NCBI GenBank assembly: GCA_015259235.1
Contig: JABZGM010000106.1
Location: 1 to 7,134, forward strand
From: Alloprevotella sp.
Lineage (GTDB): Bacteria; Bacteroidota; Bacteroidia; Bacteroidales; Bacteroidaceae
DNA: 7,134 nucleotides
Reading direction: 5' to 3'
Below the pieces are notes generated by a model. The model saw only the letters and a program-made list of their open reading frames with translations, made no database searches and had not been told where the DNA came from. This document shows, piece after piece, positions 1-6,774 of this stretch; the stretch's first letter is position 1, and the number at the start of each line of letters is the position of its first letter. A program made the position numbers and the translations under genes.

Positions 1-28
1 CAAAAGATAGCAGAATCCGCCTACACGA

Positions 29-36
29 TAGATTTG
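29..36 (+). promoter_or_regulatory. Candidate Bacteroidetes -7 element (TAGATTTG)
   Basis: TAGATTTG is an exact match to the Bacteroidetes primary sigma factor -7 consensus TAnnTTTG. No TTG-type -33 element is visible about 20 bp upstream. It lies roughly 250 bp before the first gene, which would imply a long leader containing the 152-213 repeat block. An 8-mer with two free positions can easily occur by chance, so this is weak. Confidence 0.2.
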
Positions 37-151
37 GCGAGACGGACTCTCCATGCCACACGCATTTCACTGTCACGCTAGCGCTTCGGCATTCCCCTAG
101 GAAGAGGACAACAACTGCGCCCTCATTTTCCGACAAACACTCTCCTCGAAG

Positions 152-213
152 ACCTATTATCTATCTCGCCCACCTATTATATATAAGGAGTAAGTCTCGA
201 TATATAAGAAGTA
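152..213. promoter_or_regulatory. Paired direct repeats around an imperfect palindrome, probable operator
   Basis: ACCTATTATCTAT (152-164) recurs as ACCTATTATATAT (172-184), 12 of 13 bases matching at a 20-bp period. ATATATAAGGAGTA (179-192) recurs as ATATATAAGAAGTA (200-213), 13 of 14 matching at a 21-bp period. The junction of the two sets, CCTATTATATATAAGG (173-188), is an imperfect palindrome with 12 of 16 positions symmetric. Direct repeats two helical turns apart are the kind of site bound by AraC-type DNA-binding domains, which are also present in the hybrid two-component regulators of Bacteroidetes polysaccharide loci. That link is inference; the repeats are seen directly. The block lies about 80-140 bp before the first gene's start. 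Confidence 0.45.
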
Positions 214-254
214 GCCCCACGGAGAGAGGGAAAATGCCTGCGTCTAGACCTTTC

Positions 255-262
255 TTGCTTTG
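255..262 (+). promoter_or_regulatory. Weak candidate -7 element close to the first gene
   Basis: TTGCTTTG matches TAnnTTTG at five of its six defined positions and sits about 30 bp before the ATG, a reasonable distance for a short leader. There is no TTG about 20 bp upstream, where the sequence is purine-rich. The AT-rich repeat block ends some 40 bp before it, which would suit an activator site, but the match alone is weak. Confidence 0.2.
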
Positions 263-292
263 AAAGTTCCACCAAAATTCCTTTAACCTATA

Positions 293-3200
293 ATGAAACG
301 ATTTTACGCACTGTTCTTCCTGTGCTGTGTATGGGCGGTAAATGCCTTAGCACAACTCGCTCCTGAGTTTTCAACTCCCGAAAAACCGGTCTATTTTCGC
401 ATACAATTTACCCAAGGTAATGTGTTTCTCTCCGATGAAGGCAATGGCAATCTGCTGAAATCTCAAGTGGCACTGCCCGTAGAGGCTCAGAAATTCCAGT
501 TTATCGGCACCAAAGACAAGTGCGTCTTGCGCTCTGCTCTCGGACACTATGTGACGATGCAACAAGGCACTGCCCCCGATGGTCGCGGCGGACAATTTTT
601 CGCAGCAACGACTGATGCCCAAAAAGCGGTGAGCTTTGCCCTCAAGCCCCAAGGCAAGGGATATGAATTGGCGCATCTGGGCATAGCCAGCAATAACTAT
701 ATGAACCTCTTTGGAGGTGGTGGCGCAGACCGTGTGCTAGGTGTATGGAGTTTTGGCGATAAAAACAATGCTTTTTTGCTCAAATCCAGTGACACAAAGG
801 TGACGATGCCCGACCGTTATACGGGCTATCACAATGTGGTGCGTGCCATGGGGGAATATCCTTTGGCTGGTGTATCGACTTTTACCCCCAAGAACCCCCT
901 CACCCTTTGGTATCCCTCACCTGCCAACGCGGGTTCTAACCCCTGGATGGAATACAGTTTGCCCATCGGCAACGGACAGTTGGGCGCGTGCATCTTTGGT
1001 GGCGTGAAAACTGACGAAATCCAATTCAACGAAAAGACGCTTTGGTGGGGCACTCCTAAGGACATGCAACGCCAAAGTGGCGATGGTCCTGTGTCGGGCT
1101 TCGGAAGCTACCTCAATTTTGGTGGACTTTTCGTGCAAAATCTCAATGCGAACCTTTCGCAAGTGAAAGACTATGTGCGCTATCTCGACATCGAAACAGC
1201 CGTGGCTGGGGTGAAATTCACCGACCAAACCGGTACGCAATATACGCGTCGCTATCTTTCGTCACAACCCGATGGCGTGATTGCTGCCCTCTACGAAGCT
1301 GAGGGCGCAAACAAGCTCGATTTGCAATTCACCCTCATCTCTGGCGATACGCTCAAAACGAAGAAAACACAATACGCTGCCGATGGTTCGGGCTGGTTTG
1401 CTGGAAAATTGCCCACCGTCTTCCACAACGCGCGCTTCAAAGTGGTGCCTGTGGGTGGCACCATGACGGCTACTGCTGACGGTATTGTGGTGAAAGGCGC
1501 GAACAAAGTACTGGTGATTCTCGCTGGGGGTACGTCATTCGACCCCATTGCTCCCTCACGTACCAAAGGCTCTGCCGAAGACCTCAACACGCGCATCGCC
1601 ACTCTCGTGGACAATGCTGCGAAGAAATCGTTTGAAGCTATCGAAGCTGCCAACATTGCCGACCACCAATCTTATATGGGTCGCGTGGCGTTCCATCTCG
1701 AAGGTGCGGCTTCTCAGCGCAATACTAAGGACTTGGTGGACTATTATAGTGCAACGCCCAACAACCGCAACACACCCGATGGCTTGTTCCTAGAACAACT
1801 CTACTTCAACTTTGGTAGATACCTCAGCATCTCTTCTAGCCGCGGTGCAATGCCTTTGCCTAACAACTTGCAAGGTATTTGGAACAACCGCCACGATGCG
1901 CCTTGGAACTCTGACGTGCACAACAACATCAATGTGCAAATGAACTATTGGCCCGCAGAACCTACGAACCTTTCGGACTGCCATCTGCCTTTCCTCAACT
2001 ACATCATCAACAATGCGCAGAGCGAAGGTTGGCAACGTGCAGCGCGCGAGTTCAACAAAATCAACGGAAAGCCCAACAAGGGTTGGACGGTCTTCACAGA
2101 GTCTAACATCTTTGGCGGTATGTCCACTTGGAGCAGCAACTACTGCGTGGCAAATGCTTGGTTGGTTTATCACCTCTGGCAGCACTATCGCTACACCCTC
2201 GACCAAGAATTCCTCCTCCGTGCATGGCCCGCTATCTGGGGAAGCGCAGAGTTTTGGATTCACCGTCTGAAGAAAGCCACCGATGGCACGTATGAAGCCC
2301 CCAACGAATGGTCACCCGAATATGGTCCTACACAAGATGGTGTGGCGCATGCGCAACAGTTGATTACCGAAAACTTGCAAATCGCTCACGATGTCGTGGA
2401 GATTTTGGGTGCGAAAACCGTAGGTATCTCAGATGCTGACCTCAAGCTCCTCAACGATCGTCTGACTCATCTCGACAAGGGTCTGCGCATCGAGAAATAT
2501 CGCAACGACTGGGCACAAAATGAAGCCAGAGAACGCGGCATTTCTAAGGACACTCCTCTCTTGAAAGAATGGAAATATAGCGACTATCGCGCTGGACGCG
2601 ACGTGAACCACCGTCACCTTTCTCACCTCATGTGCCTCTATCCCTTCAGCCAAGTGCAAGAAGGCGACAAGGGTTTCTATGAAGCTGCGAAAAACTCTCT
2701 CGCCCTCCGCGGTGATGATGCCACTGGTTGGTCCATGGGATGGAAGACCAATCTCTGGGCACGCGCAAAAGATGGCAATCATGCTCGCCGTATTCTGAGC
2801 AATGCGCTGAAGCACGCGCAAGCTACTCACGTGGTGATGTCGGGCGGTGGCGTATATTACAACCTTTGGGACGCACATCCTAGTTTCCAAATCGATGGTA
2901 ACTTCGGCGTCACGGCTGGTGTTGCGGAGATGTTGCTGCAAAGTCAGAATGAAGTCATCGAGATTCTCCCTGCTCTGCCCTCTGATTGGACTGCTGGTTC
3001 CATCACGGGATTGAAGGCAGTGGGCAACTTCACTGTCGACATCACTTGGAAGGGCGGTAAAGCTGCGATGGTCAATATCACTTCTCACAAGGGCACTGCG
3101 CTTCGTGTGAAGGGGGCTGACCTCGCTAAGGTGAGTGTGATGCTCAATGGCAAAGAGGTGCAACCTCAACTTGCTGCGGGCATCGATGCTAAACAGCAGG

Positions 3201-3409
3201 TTTATGAAATCCCTGGCGTGAAAGCTGGCGACAAAGTGGTGATTGACTACACGAAACCTACGGCTATTGGTGGCGTGCTCGCAGCAAATAGTCTGAAAAC
3301 CGCCTCTGTAGCCTCTGCCACTGCTCAAGTCTATGACCTCTCTGGCAGACTTGCCCACGCTTCTACCCAAGGCATCCTCATCGCGCAAGGTAAGAAGGTG
3401 ATAAAATAG
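293..3409 (+). CDS. Secreted GH95 glycosidase, probable alpha-1,2-L-fucosidase (first paralogue)
   Basis: A complete 1038-residue protein. Family GH95 enzymes are inverting hydrolases that release terminal alpha-1,2-linked L-fucose (some act on L-galactose). Residues 1-20 are a signal peptide ending ALA, with Gln21 as predicted mature N-terminus. Residues about 33-165 form an accessory module, possibly a beta-trefoil binding domain. The GH95 N-terminal domain begins near 201 (NPWMEYSLPIGNGQLGA at 216). The catalytic domain carries H543-x-N545-I-N547 before MNYWPAE, the SPE motif with E676 as likely general acid, HRHLSHL at 773, and QIDGNFG with D868. By family knowledge the Asn pair and D868 form the base machinery. 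His543 matches the His of Bifidobacterium AfcA, favouring fucose over L-galactose. A C-terminal beta domain follows from about 886, and residues 1011-1038 form a tail with DLSGR...GIL...GKKV resembling a short type IX secretion sorting tail. The start is supported by the signal peptide. The location is periplasm or cell surface. Confidence 0.93.
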   Translation: MKRFYALFFLCCVWAVNALAQLAPEFSTPEKPVYFRIQFTQGNVFLSDEGNGNLLKSQVALPVEAQKFQFIGTKDKCVLRSALGHYVTMQQGTAPDGRGGQFFAATTDAQKAVSFALKPQGKGYELAHLGIASNNYMNLFGGGGADRVLGVWSFGDKNNAFLLKSSDTKVTMPDRYTGYHNVVRAMGEYPLAGVSTFTPKNPLTLWYPSPANAGSNPWMEYSLPIGNGQLGACIFGGVKTDEIQFNEKTLWWGTPKDMQRQSGDGPVSGFGSYLNFGGLFVQNLNANLSQVKDYVRYLDIETAVAGVKFTDQTGTQYTRRYLSSQPDGVIAALYEAEGANKLDLQFTLISGDTLKTKKTQYAADGSGWFAGKLPTVFHNARFKVVPVGGTMTATADGIVVKGANKVLVILAGGTSFDPIAPSRTKGSAEDLNTRIATLVDNAAKKSFEAIEAANIADHQSYMGRVAFHLEGAASQRNTKDLVDYYSATPNNRNTPDGLFLEQLYFNFGRYLSISSSRGAMPLPNNLQGIWNNRHDAPWNSDVHNNINVQMNYWPAEPTNLSDCHLPFLNYIINNAQSEGWQRAAREFNKINGKPNKGWTVFTESNIFGGMSTWSSNYCVANAWLVYHLWQHYRYTLDQEFLLRAWPAIWGSAEFWIHRLKKATDGTYEAPNEWSPEYGPTQDGVAHAQQLITENLQIAHDVVEILGAKTVGISDADLKLLNDRLTHLDKGLRIEKYRNDWAQNEARERGISKDTPLLKEWKYSDYRAGRDVNHRHLSHLMCLYPFSQVQEGDKGFYEAAKNSLALRGDDATGWSMGWKTNLWARAKDGNHARRILSNALKHAQATHVVMSGGGVYYNLWDAHPSFQIDGNFGVTAGVAEMLLQSQNEVIEILPALPSDWTAGSITGLKAVGNFTVDITWKGGKAAMVNITSHKGTALRVKGADLAKVSVMLNGKEVQPQLAAGIDAKQQVYEIPGVKAGDKVVIDYTKPTAIGGVLAANSLKTASVASATAQVYDLSGRLAHASTQGILIAQGKKVIK

Positions 3410-3417
3410 ACGTTAGA

Positions 3418-3434
3418 GGGTCGCAGACCCTTTT
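3418..3434 (+). terminator. Terminator-like hairpin, copy 1
   Basis: GGGTC (3418-3422), loop GCA, GACCC (3426-3430), then TTTT: a short GC-rich stem with a T-run, starting 9 bp after the first GH95 stop codon. A3417 can add a sixth pair with T3431. The stem and T-run are shorter than in a strong intrinsic terminator, so termination may be partial and allow read-through to the second gene. Confidence 0.5.
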
Positions 3435-3441
3435 ATGCTCG

Positions 3442-3458
3442 GGGTCGCAGACCCTTTT
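3442..3458 (+). terminator. Terminator-like hairpin, copy 2 (exact tandem duplicate)
   Basis: GGGTC, GCA, GACCC, TTTT repeats the preceding hairpin exactly. The identical unit is 23 bp long including the trailing ATGCTC (3418-3440 and 3442-3464), at a 24-bp period. Two weak terminators in series could set a graded expression ratio between the two GH95 genes; that is inference. The exact duplication could equally reflect a mobile or slippage-prone repeat unit. Confidence 0.5.
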
Positions 3459-3489
3459 ATGCTCGCCACGACAAGCGTGGCTCGAGCAT
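3459..3489 (+). repeat. Long interrupted stem-loop between the GH95 genes
   Basis: ATGCTC (3459-3464) pairs with GAGCAT (3484-3489), and GCCACG (3465-3470) pairs with CGTGGC (3476-3481), around a 5-base loop ACAAG and with a 2-base TC bulge on the 3' side. That gives 12 base pairs. The 5' ATGCTC is also the last six bases of the duplicated unit before it. No T-run follows, so this is more likely an mRNA-stabilising or repeat-element hairpin than a terminator. Confidence 0.6.
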
Positions 3490-3542
3490 TAGACGTTAGA
3501 ATTTAGACGTTAGACGTTAGAAATCAGAAGTAAGTTCTTAGA

Positions 3543-3570
3543 CATCGGAATATCATTGCGTATTCCGATG
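3543..3570 (+). promoter_or_regulatory. 10-bp stem-loop in the leader of the second GH95 gene
   Basis: CATCGGAATA (3543-3552) and TATTCCGATG (3561-3570) form a perfect 10-bp stem with an 8-base loop TCATTGCG. It is followed by CCTATTTTAC and lies 26 bp before the ATG at 3597. The T-rich tail allows an intrinsic terminator or attenuator reading; the position also suits a leader structure controlling stability or translation. The start itself has only AT-rich sequence before it and no Shine-Dalgarno. Confidence 0.5.
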
Positions 3571-3596
3571 CCTATTTTACAAGATATATCACAACA

Positions 3597-6500
3597 ATGA
3601 ACAAAATACTACCCCTCCTCGCACTAGCTGCCACCGGTACTACCGCCATGGCGCAAAGTGAACTTCCCACTTTTACAGCCAAAGACAAACTAGAAGCTGC
3701 CACTTACTACCACATTCGTTTCAAGAATGGGGGTGTGGAACTCGTGGACAAAGGCACAAATGCTAAATTGTCTACGGCATACGGTCGCAAGAATAACGCA
3801 CAACTCTTTGCGTTTATCGGTACAAAAGACAACTTTGTGCTCCGCAGCAAAAATGGTAACTACCTTGCTTACCTAAACAACCGCATGACAAGTGTGAAGG
3901 AGGCAACTAAAGCAGAAGCTCTTTCCATTCTCAATAGCCCCACATTTGGCGAAGGATACTACGTGATTGCGCGCAAAAGCGATAGCGGAAATTCGTTCAA
4001 TCCCAATGGAGGTACGGGCGTAGGCAAAGAAATTGGCTTTTGGGAGAACGCAGATGCCAACAACTCTCTCTACTTTCCCCTTCCCGATGACGTGCCCTCT
4101 CCCACTTATTCGGCATATCGCGACGAATTTACCACAAAGGAATATGGCTTTACCCGCAACAATTCCTTCTCTCCGGAACGCCCCCTCACACTTTGGTACT
4201 CAAAACCTGCTATGGGGACATCCAATCCCTGGATGGAATACTCACTCCCCTTGGGTAATGGTCACCTCGGAGCCAGTCTTTTTGGTGGAATTAAGGTGGA
4301 TCAAATCCAGCTCAACGAGAAAACCATCTGGACGGGTACGCCCACTGACATGGGAGGCTACGGCGCTTATCGCAACCTCGGTGGTATCTTTGTGCACGAC
4401 CTCAGCGATAACTTCGATAAGACGACAAAGAAGGCGAGCGGATATTCTCGTTTCCTCGACATCGAACGCGGTATTGGCGGAGTAGACTATTCCGACAAAG
4501 CAGGTACGAAATACGAACGCCGCTATTTCTCTTCTGCCCCCGATGACGTGGTAGCTGCCCACTATAAAGCCACAGGTGCCAACAAACTTCACCTCCGTTT
4601 TGCCCTCGTGGCTGGAGAAGATATCAATGCGTCTGACCCCAAATACGACAACAACGGAGAAGCGTTCTTTGCCGGCAAACTCCCCACGGTGTATTACAAC
4701 GCACGCATGAAGGTGGTGCCCACTGGAGGTACGATGACCGTGACGAAGGAAGGTGTGGAAGTGAAGGATGCCACCGAAGTGAAGGTGATTTTCTCCGCAG
4801 CTTCTACCTTTGATGGTAGTGTACCCTCACGCTCCACTGGTGATGCCTCCACAGTTGCTGCAAAGGTGCAAGACATTGTGACAAAAGCAGCCGCAAAATC
4901 TTGGGCAGAACTCGAGAGTGCGCACGTGGCTAATTTTGAAAGCTACATGGGACGCGTGAAACTCAATCTCGACGATGCTTCCACCAAACAACACACTGAG
5001 TCGCTCATCAACTACTACAACGGCAATTCTCGCAACAGAGATTCTAAAGATGGGCTTTTCCTCGAACAACTCTATTTCAACTATGGTCGCTACTTGATGA
5101 TTTCTTCGAGTCGTGGTGCCATCAATGTGCCCTCCAATCTGCAAGGTATTTGGAACGACAAGGCAGATGCGCCTTGGAACTCCGACATCCACACAAACAT
5201 CAACGTGCAGATGAACTATTGGCCCGCAGAAACGACAAATCTCTCCGACTGCCACCTCCCCTTCCTCAACTATATCCTCGACAACTACAAAGGAGAAGGC
5301 TGGCAGAAAGCCGCGCGCTGGGGAAGCGATGGTCAAAAAGTGGGTTGGACGGTCTTCACCGAGAGTAACATCTTCGGAGGTATGAGCACCTGGGGCAACA
5401 ACTACAAGGAAGTAAATGCTTGGTATTGCACCCACCTTTGGGATCACTATCGCTTTACTCGCGATGAAGCCTTCCTCCGCAAAGCATTTCCTGCTATTTG
5501 GCAGAGTGCGCAGTTCTGGATGGAGCGCATGATCCAAGACAAAGTGAAAAAAGACGGTACGTTTGTTGCTCCCAACGAATATTCGCCTGAGCAAAATGAC
5601 CATGCAAGAGAAGACGGCACGGCACACGCACAGCAGTTAATTACTGCCAACCTCCAAATCGCGCTCGAAGCCATCAACATTTTGGGCGCAGAAAGCCTTG
5701 GACTCTCCACAGCCGACGTAGCACAACTCAAGAACTACGTAGAAAAGACCGACAAAGGTCTGCACATCGAAGAGTATAAAGGCGATTGGGGCGACTGGGC
5801 AAAGAATCTCGGCATCAACAAAGGCACCAAACTCCTCAAAGAGTGGAAATATGCTCCCTACAGCGTTTCGGGCGACAAGGGACACCGCCACATGAGCCAC
5901 CTTATGTGCCTCTATCCTCTCAACCAAGTGGAACGTGGCGACGATTATTTCCAACCTGCTGTCAATGCCCTCACCCTTCGCGGTGATGCTGCTACCGGAT
6001 GGTCCATGGGATGGAAGGTGAATCTCTGGGCACGCGCCAAAGATGGTGACCACGCTCGCCGCATCCTCAACAATGCCCTCAGACACTCCACTGCCTACAA
6101 CACCGACCAATATAAAGGTGGTATCTACTACAACCTCTACGACTCGCACGCTCCTTTCCAAATCGATGGAAACTTCGGTGTCTGCGCTGGTATGGCGGAG
6201 ATGTTGCTCCAAAGTCAGAACGAGGTTATCGAGATTCTCCCTGCCCTTCCTCGTGCGTGGAAGAACGGCAGTGTCACTGGTTTGAAAGCCGTGGGCGACT
6301 TCACTGTAGACGTAGCGTGGAAAAATCTCCTTCCCTCCGAAGTCAATATCGTGAGTCACAAAGGACAGCCCATGCGCATCAAAGTAGCAGGCAACACGCA
6401 AAAGCCAGGTGAGGAGATTGATCCCTATAAATTCGACCTCACCTTGGTGAAAGTCCTCGTCAACGGTCGTGGTGCGAAGGTGATTCCTGTAGAAACCAAA

Positions 6501-6734
6501 GACAAAAAGCACCCCACCTTCGAGATTAAAGCCTTGGTAGGCGACCAAATCATGGACGTTCCTGCCGGTGCCACTGTGACCATCGACTTCTCTGCGCCAG
6601 CCGTGCCCACGGGCATCGGATTGGTGGCAAAGAAAGACGCTAAAAAAAAACAAGTGTTCGGTCTCGACGGTCGTCCCGCCTCAGCCAATAGCCACGGCAT
6701 CTTCGTGGTTGATGGACAAAAGGTGATGCAATAG
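3597..6734 (+). CDS. Secreted GH95 glycosidase, probable alpha-1,2-L-fucosidase (second paralogue)
   Basis: A complete 1045-residue tandem paralogue of the preceding enzyme, starting 187 bp after its stop. The signal peptide is residues 1-19 (ending AMA), followed by Gln20. The accessory module is about 36-163 and shares the FIGTKD..VLRS core with the first paralogue. GH95 signatures are NPWMEYSLPLGNGHLGA from 210, H532-x-N534-I-N536 before MNYWPAE, SPE with probable general acid E665, HRHMSHL at 763 and QIDGNFG with D857. His532 again favours fucosidase over L-galactosidase activity. In one 91-residue catalytic stretch about 71 residues match the first paralogue by eye. Differences cluster near the active site: two extra residues just after SPE, and NLYDSHAPF in place of NLWDAHPSF before QIDGNFG. 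It lacks a 9-residue insertion the first enzyme has after GTPKDM. The C-terminal domain is longer, and a tail (1018-1045, GLDGR...GIF...GQKV) follows a run of nine A. Predicted periplasmic or surface-exposed. Confidence 0.93.
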   Translation: MNKILPLLALAATGTTAMAQSELPTFTAKDKLEAATYYHIRFKNGGVELVDKGTNAKLSTAYGRKNNAQLFAFIGTKDNFVLRSKNGNYLAYLNNRMTSVKEATKAEALSILNSPTFGEGYYVIARKSDSGNSFNPNGGTGVGKEIGFWENADANNSLYFPLPDDVPSPTYSAYRDEFTTKEYGFTRNNSFSPERPLTLWYSKPAMGTSNPWMEYSLPLGNGHLGASLFGGIKVDQIQLNEKTIWTGTPTDMGGYGAYRNLGGIFVHDLSDNFDKTTKKASGYSRFLDIERGIGGVDYSDKAGTKYERRYFSSAPDDVVAAHYKATGANKLHLRFALVAGEDINASDPKYDNNGEAFFAGKLPTVYYNARMKVVPTGGTMTVTKEGVEVKDATEVKVIFSAASTFDGSVPSRSTGDASTVAAKVQDIVTKAAAKSWAELESAHVANFESYMGRVKLNLDDASTKQHTESLINYYNGNSRNRDSKDGLFLEQLYFNYGRYLMISSSRGAINVPSNLQGIWNDKADAPWNSDIHTNINVQMNYWPAETTNLSDCHLPFLNYILDNYKGEGWQKAARWGSDGQKVGWTVFTESNIFGGMSTWGNNYKEVNAWYCTHLWDHYRFTRDEAFLRKAFPAIWQSAQFWMERMIQDKVKKDGTFVAPNEYSPEQNDHAREDGTAHAQQLITANLQIALEAINILGAESLGLSTADVAQLKNYVEKTDKGLHIEEYKGDWGDWAKNLGINKGTKLLKEWKYAPYSVSGDKGHRHMSHLMCLYPLNQVERGDDYFQPAVNALTLRGDAATGWSMGWKVNLWARAKDGDHARRILNNALRHSTAYNTDQYKGGIYYNLYDSHAPFQIDGNFGVCAGMAEMLLQSQNEVIEILPALPRAWKNGSVTGLKAVGDFTVDVAWKNLLPSEVNIVSHKGQPMRIKVAGNTQKPGEEIDPYKFDLTLVKVLVNGRGAKVIPVETKDKKHPTFEIKALVGDQIMDVPAGATVTIDFSAPAVPTGIGLVAKKDAKKKQVFGLDGRPASANSHGIFVVDGQKVMQ
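6642..6650 (+). repeat. Homopolymer of nine A inside the second GH95 gene
   Basis: Nine consecutive A encode Lys1016-1018, exactly where the C-terminal tail begins. Loss of one A would replace the tail with an unrelated sequence ending at a TGA at 6724-6726. Gain of one A would end the protein at a TAG at 6689-6691 (reference coordinates). The catalytic domain would be untouched in either case. The first paralogue has no such run at the matching place. Confidence 0.7.
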
Positions 6735-6774
6735 TCGCAGCACTTCACCATTGCCTTAGCAATTTCTCTTCCAT

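Larger units (their letters stand above)
1..292. other. Leader region upstream of the first GH95 gene, no convincing gene
   Basis: No recognisable protein is encoded here. One + frame is free of stops from position 3 to the TGA at 261-263, but its translation is Ser/Arg/His-rich, lacks an early start and resembles no family I know, so I treat it as chance. Another + frame is open from position 1 to a TAG at 79-81 and could be the last 26 codons of an upstream gene, without positive support. The region holds an AT-rich repeat block (152-213) and two weak promoter candidates, listed separately. The 30 bases before the ATG at 293 are AT-rich with no Shine-Dalgarno sequence, as is usual in Bacteroidetes. 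Confidence 0.6.
3407..3521 (+). repeat. TAGACGTTAGA repeats (TTAGACG heptamer array) flanking a hairpin cassette
   Basis: The 11-mer TAGACGTTAGA occurs exactly four times: 3407-3417, 3490-3500, 3504-3514 and 3511-3521, the last two overlapping as a tandem of the 7-bp unit TTAGACG. The first copy includes the TAG stop codon of the first GH95 gene. Copies one and two directly flank a 72-bp segment (3418-3489) made only of hairpin-forming sequence, as if that segment had been inserted into, or copied together with, the heptamer repeat. I see no other copies in the window. Confidence 0.8.

Noticed and set aside
3..263. Stop-free + frame of 86 codons before the first gene
   Set aside because: Ser/Arg/His-rich composition unlike the neighbouring proteins, no early start codon, no recognisable domain, and it runs through the AT-rich repeat block.
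320..330. Possible lipoprotein signal (two Cys near residues 11-12 of the first enzyme)
   Set aside because: The residues before the Cys pair (FFL) do not fit a lipobox, and a good ALA-Q signal peptidase I site follows.
2429..3388. Long reverse-strand open frame (319 codons) inside the first GH95 gene
   Set aside because: Fully overlaps a well-supported GH95 domain. The second gene shows a similar antisense opening (5637-6653), as expected from shared codon bias, and the translation has no recognisable family.
3407..3521. CRISPR-like array
   Set aside because: The repeats are only 7-11 bp, partly overlapping, and lack regular unique spacers.
5637..6653. Long reverse-strand open frame (338 codons) inside the second GH95 gene
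   Set aside because: Antisense shadow of conserved catalytic and C-terminal coding sequence; no signal peptide, domain or start context.
293..6734. Pseudogene or frameshifted copy among the GH95 pair
   Set aside because: Both frames are intact from signal peptide to tail, with all expected catalytic motifs.
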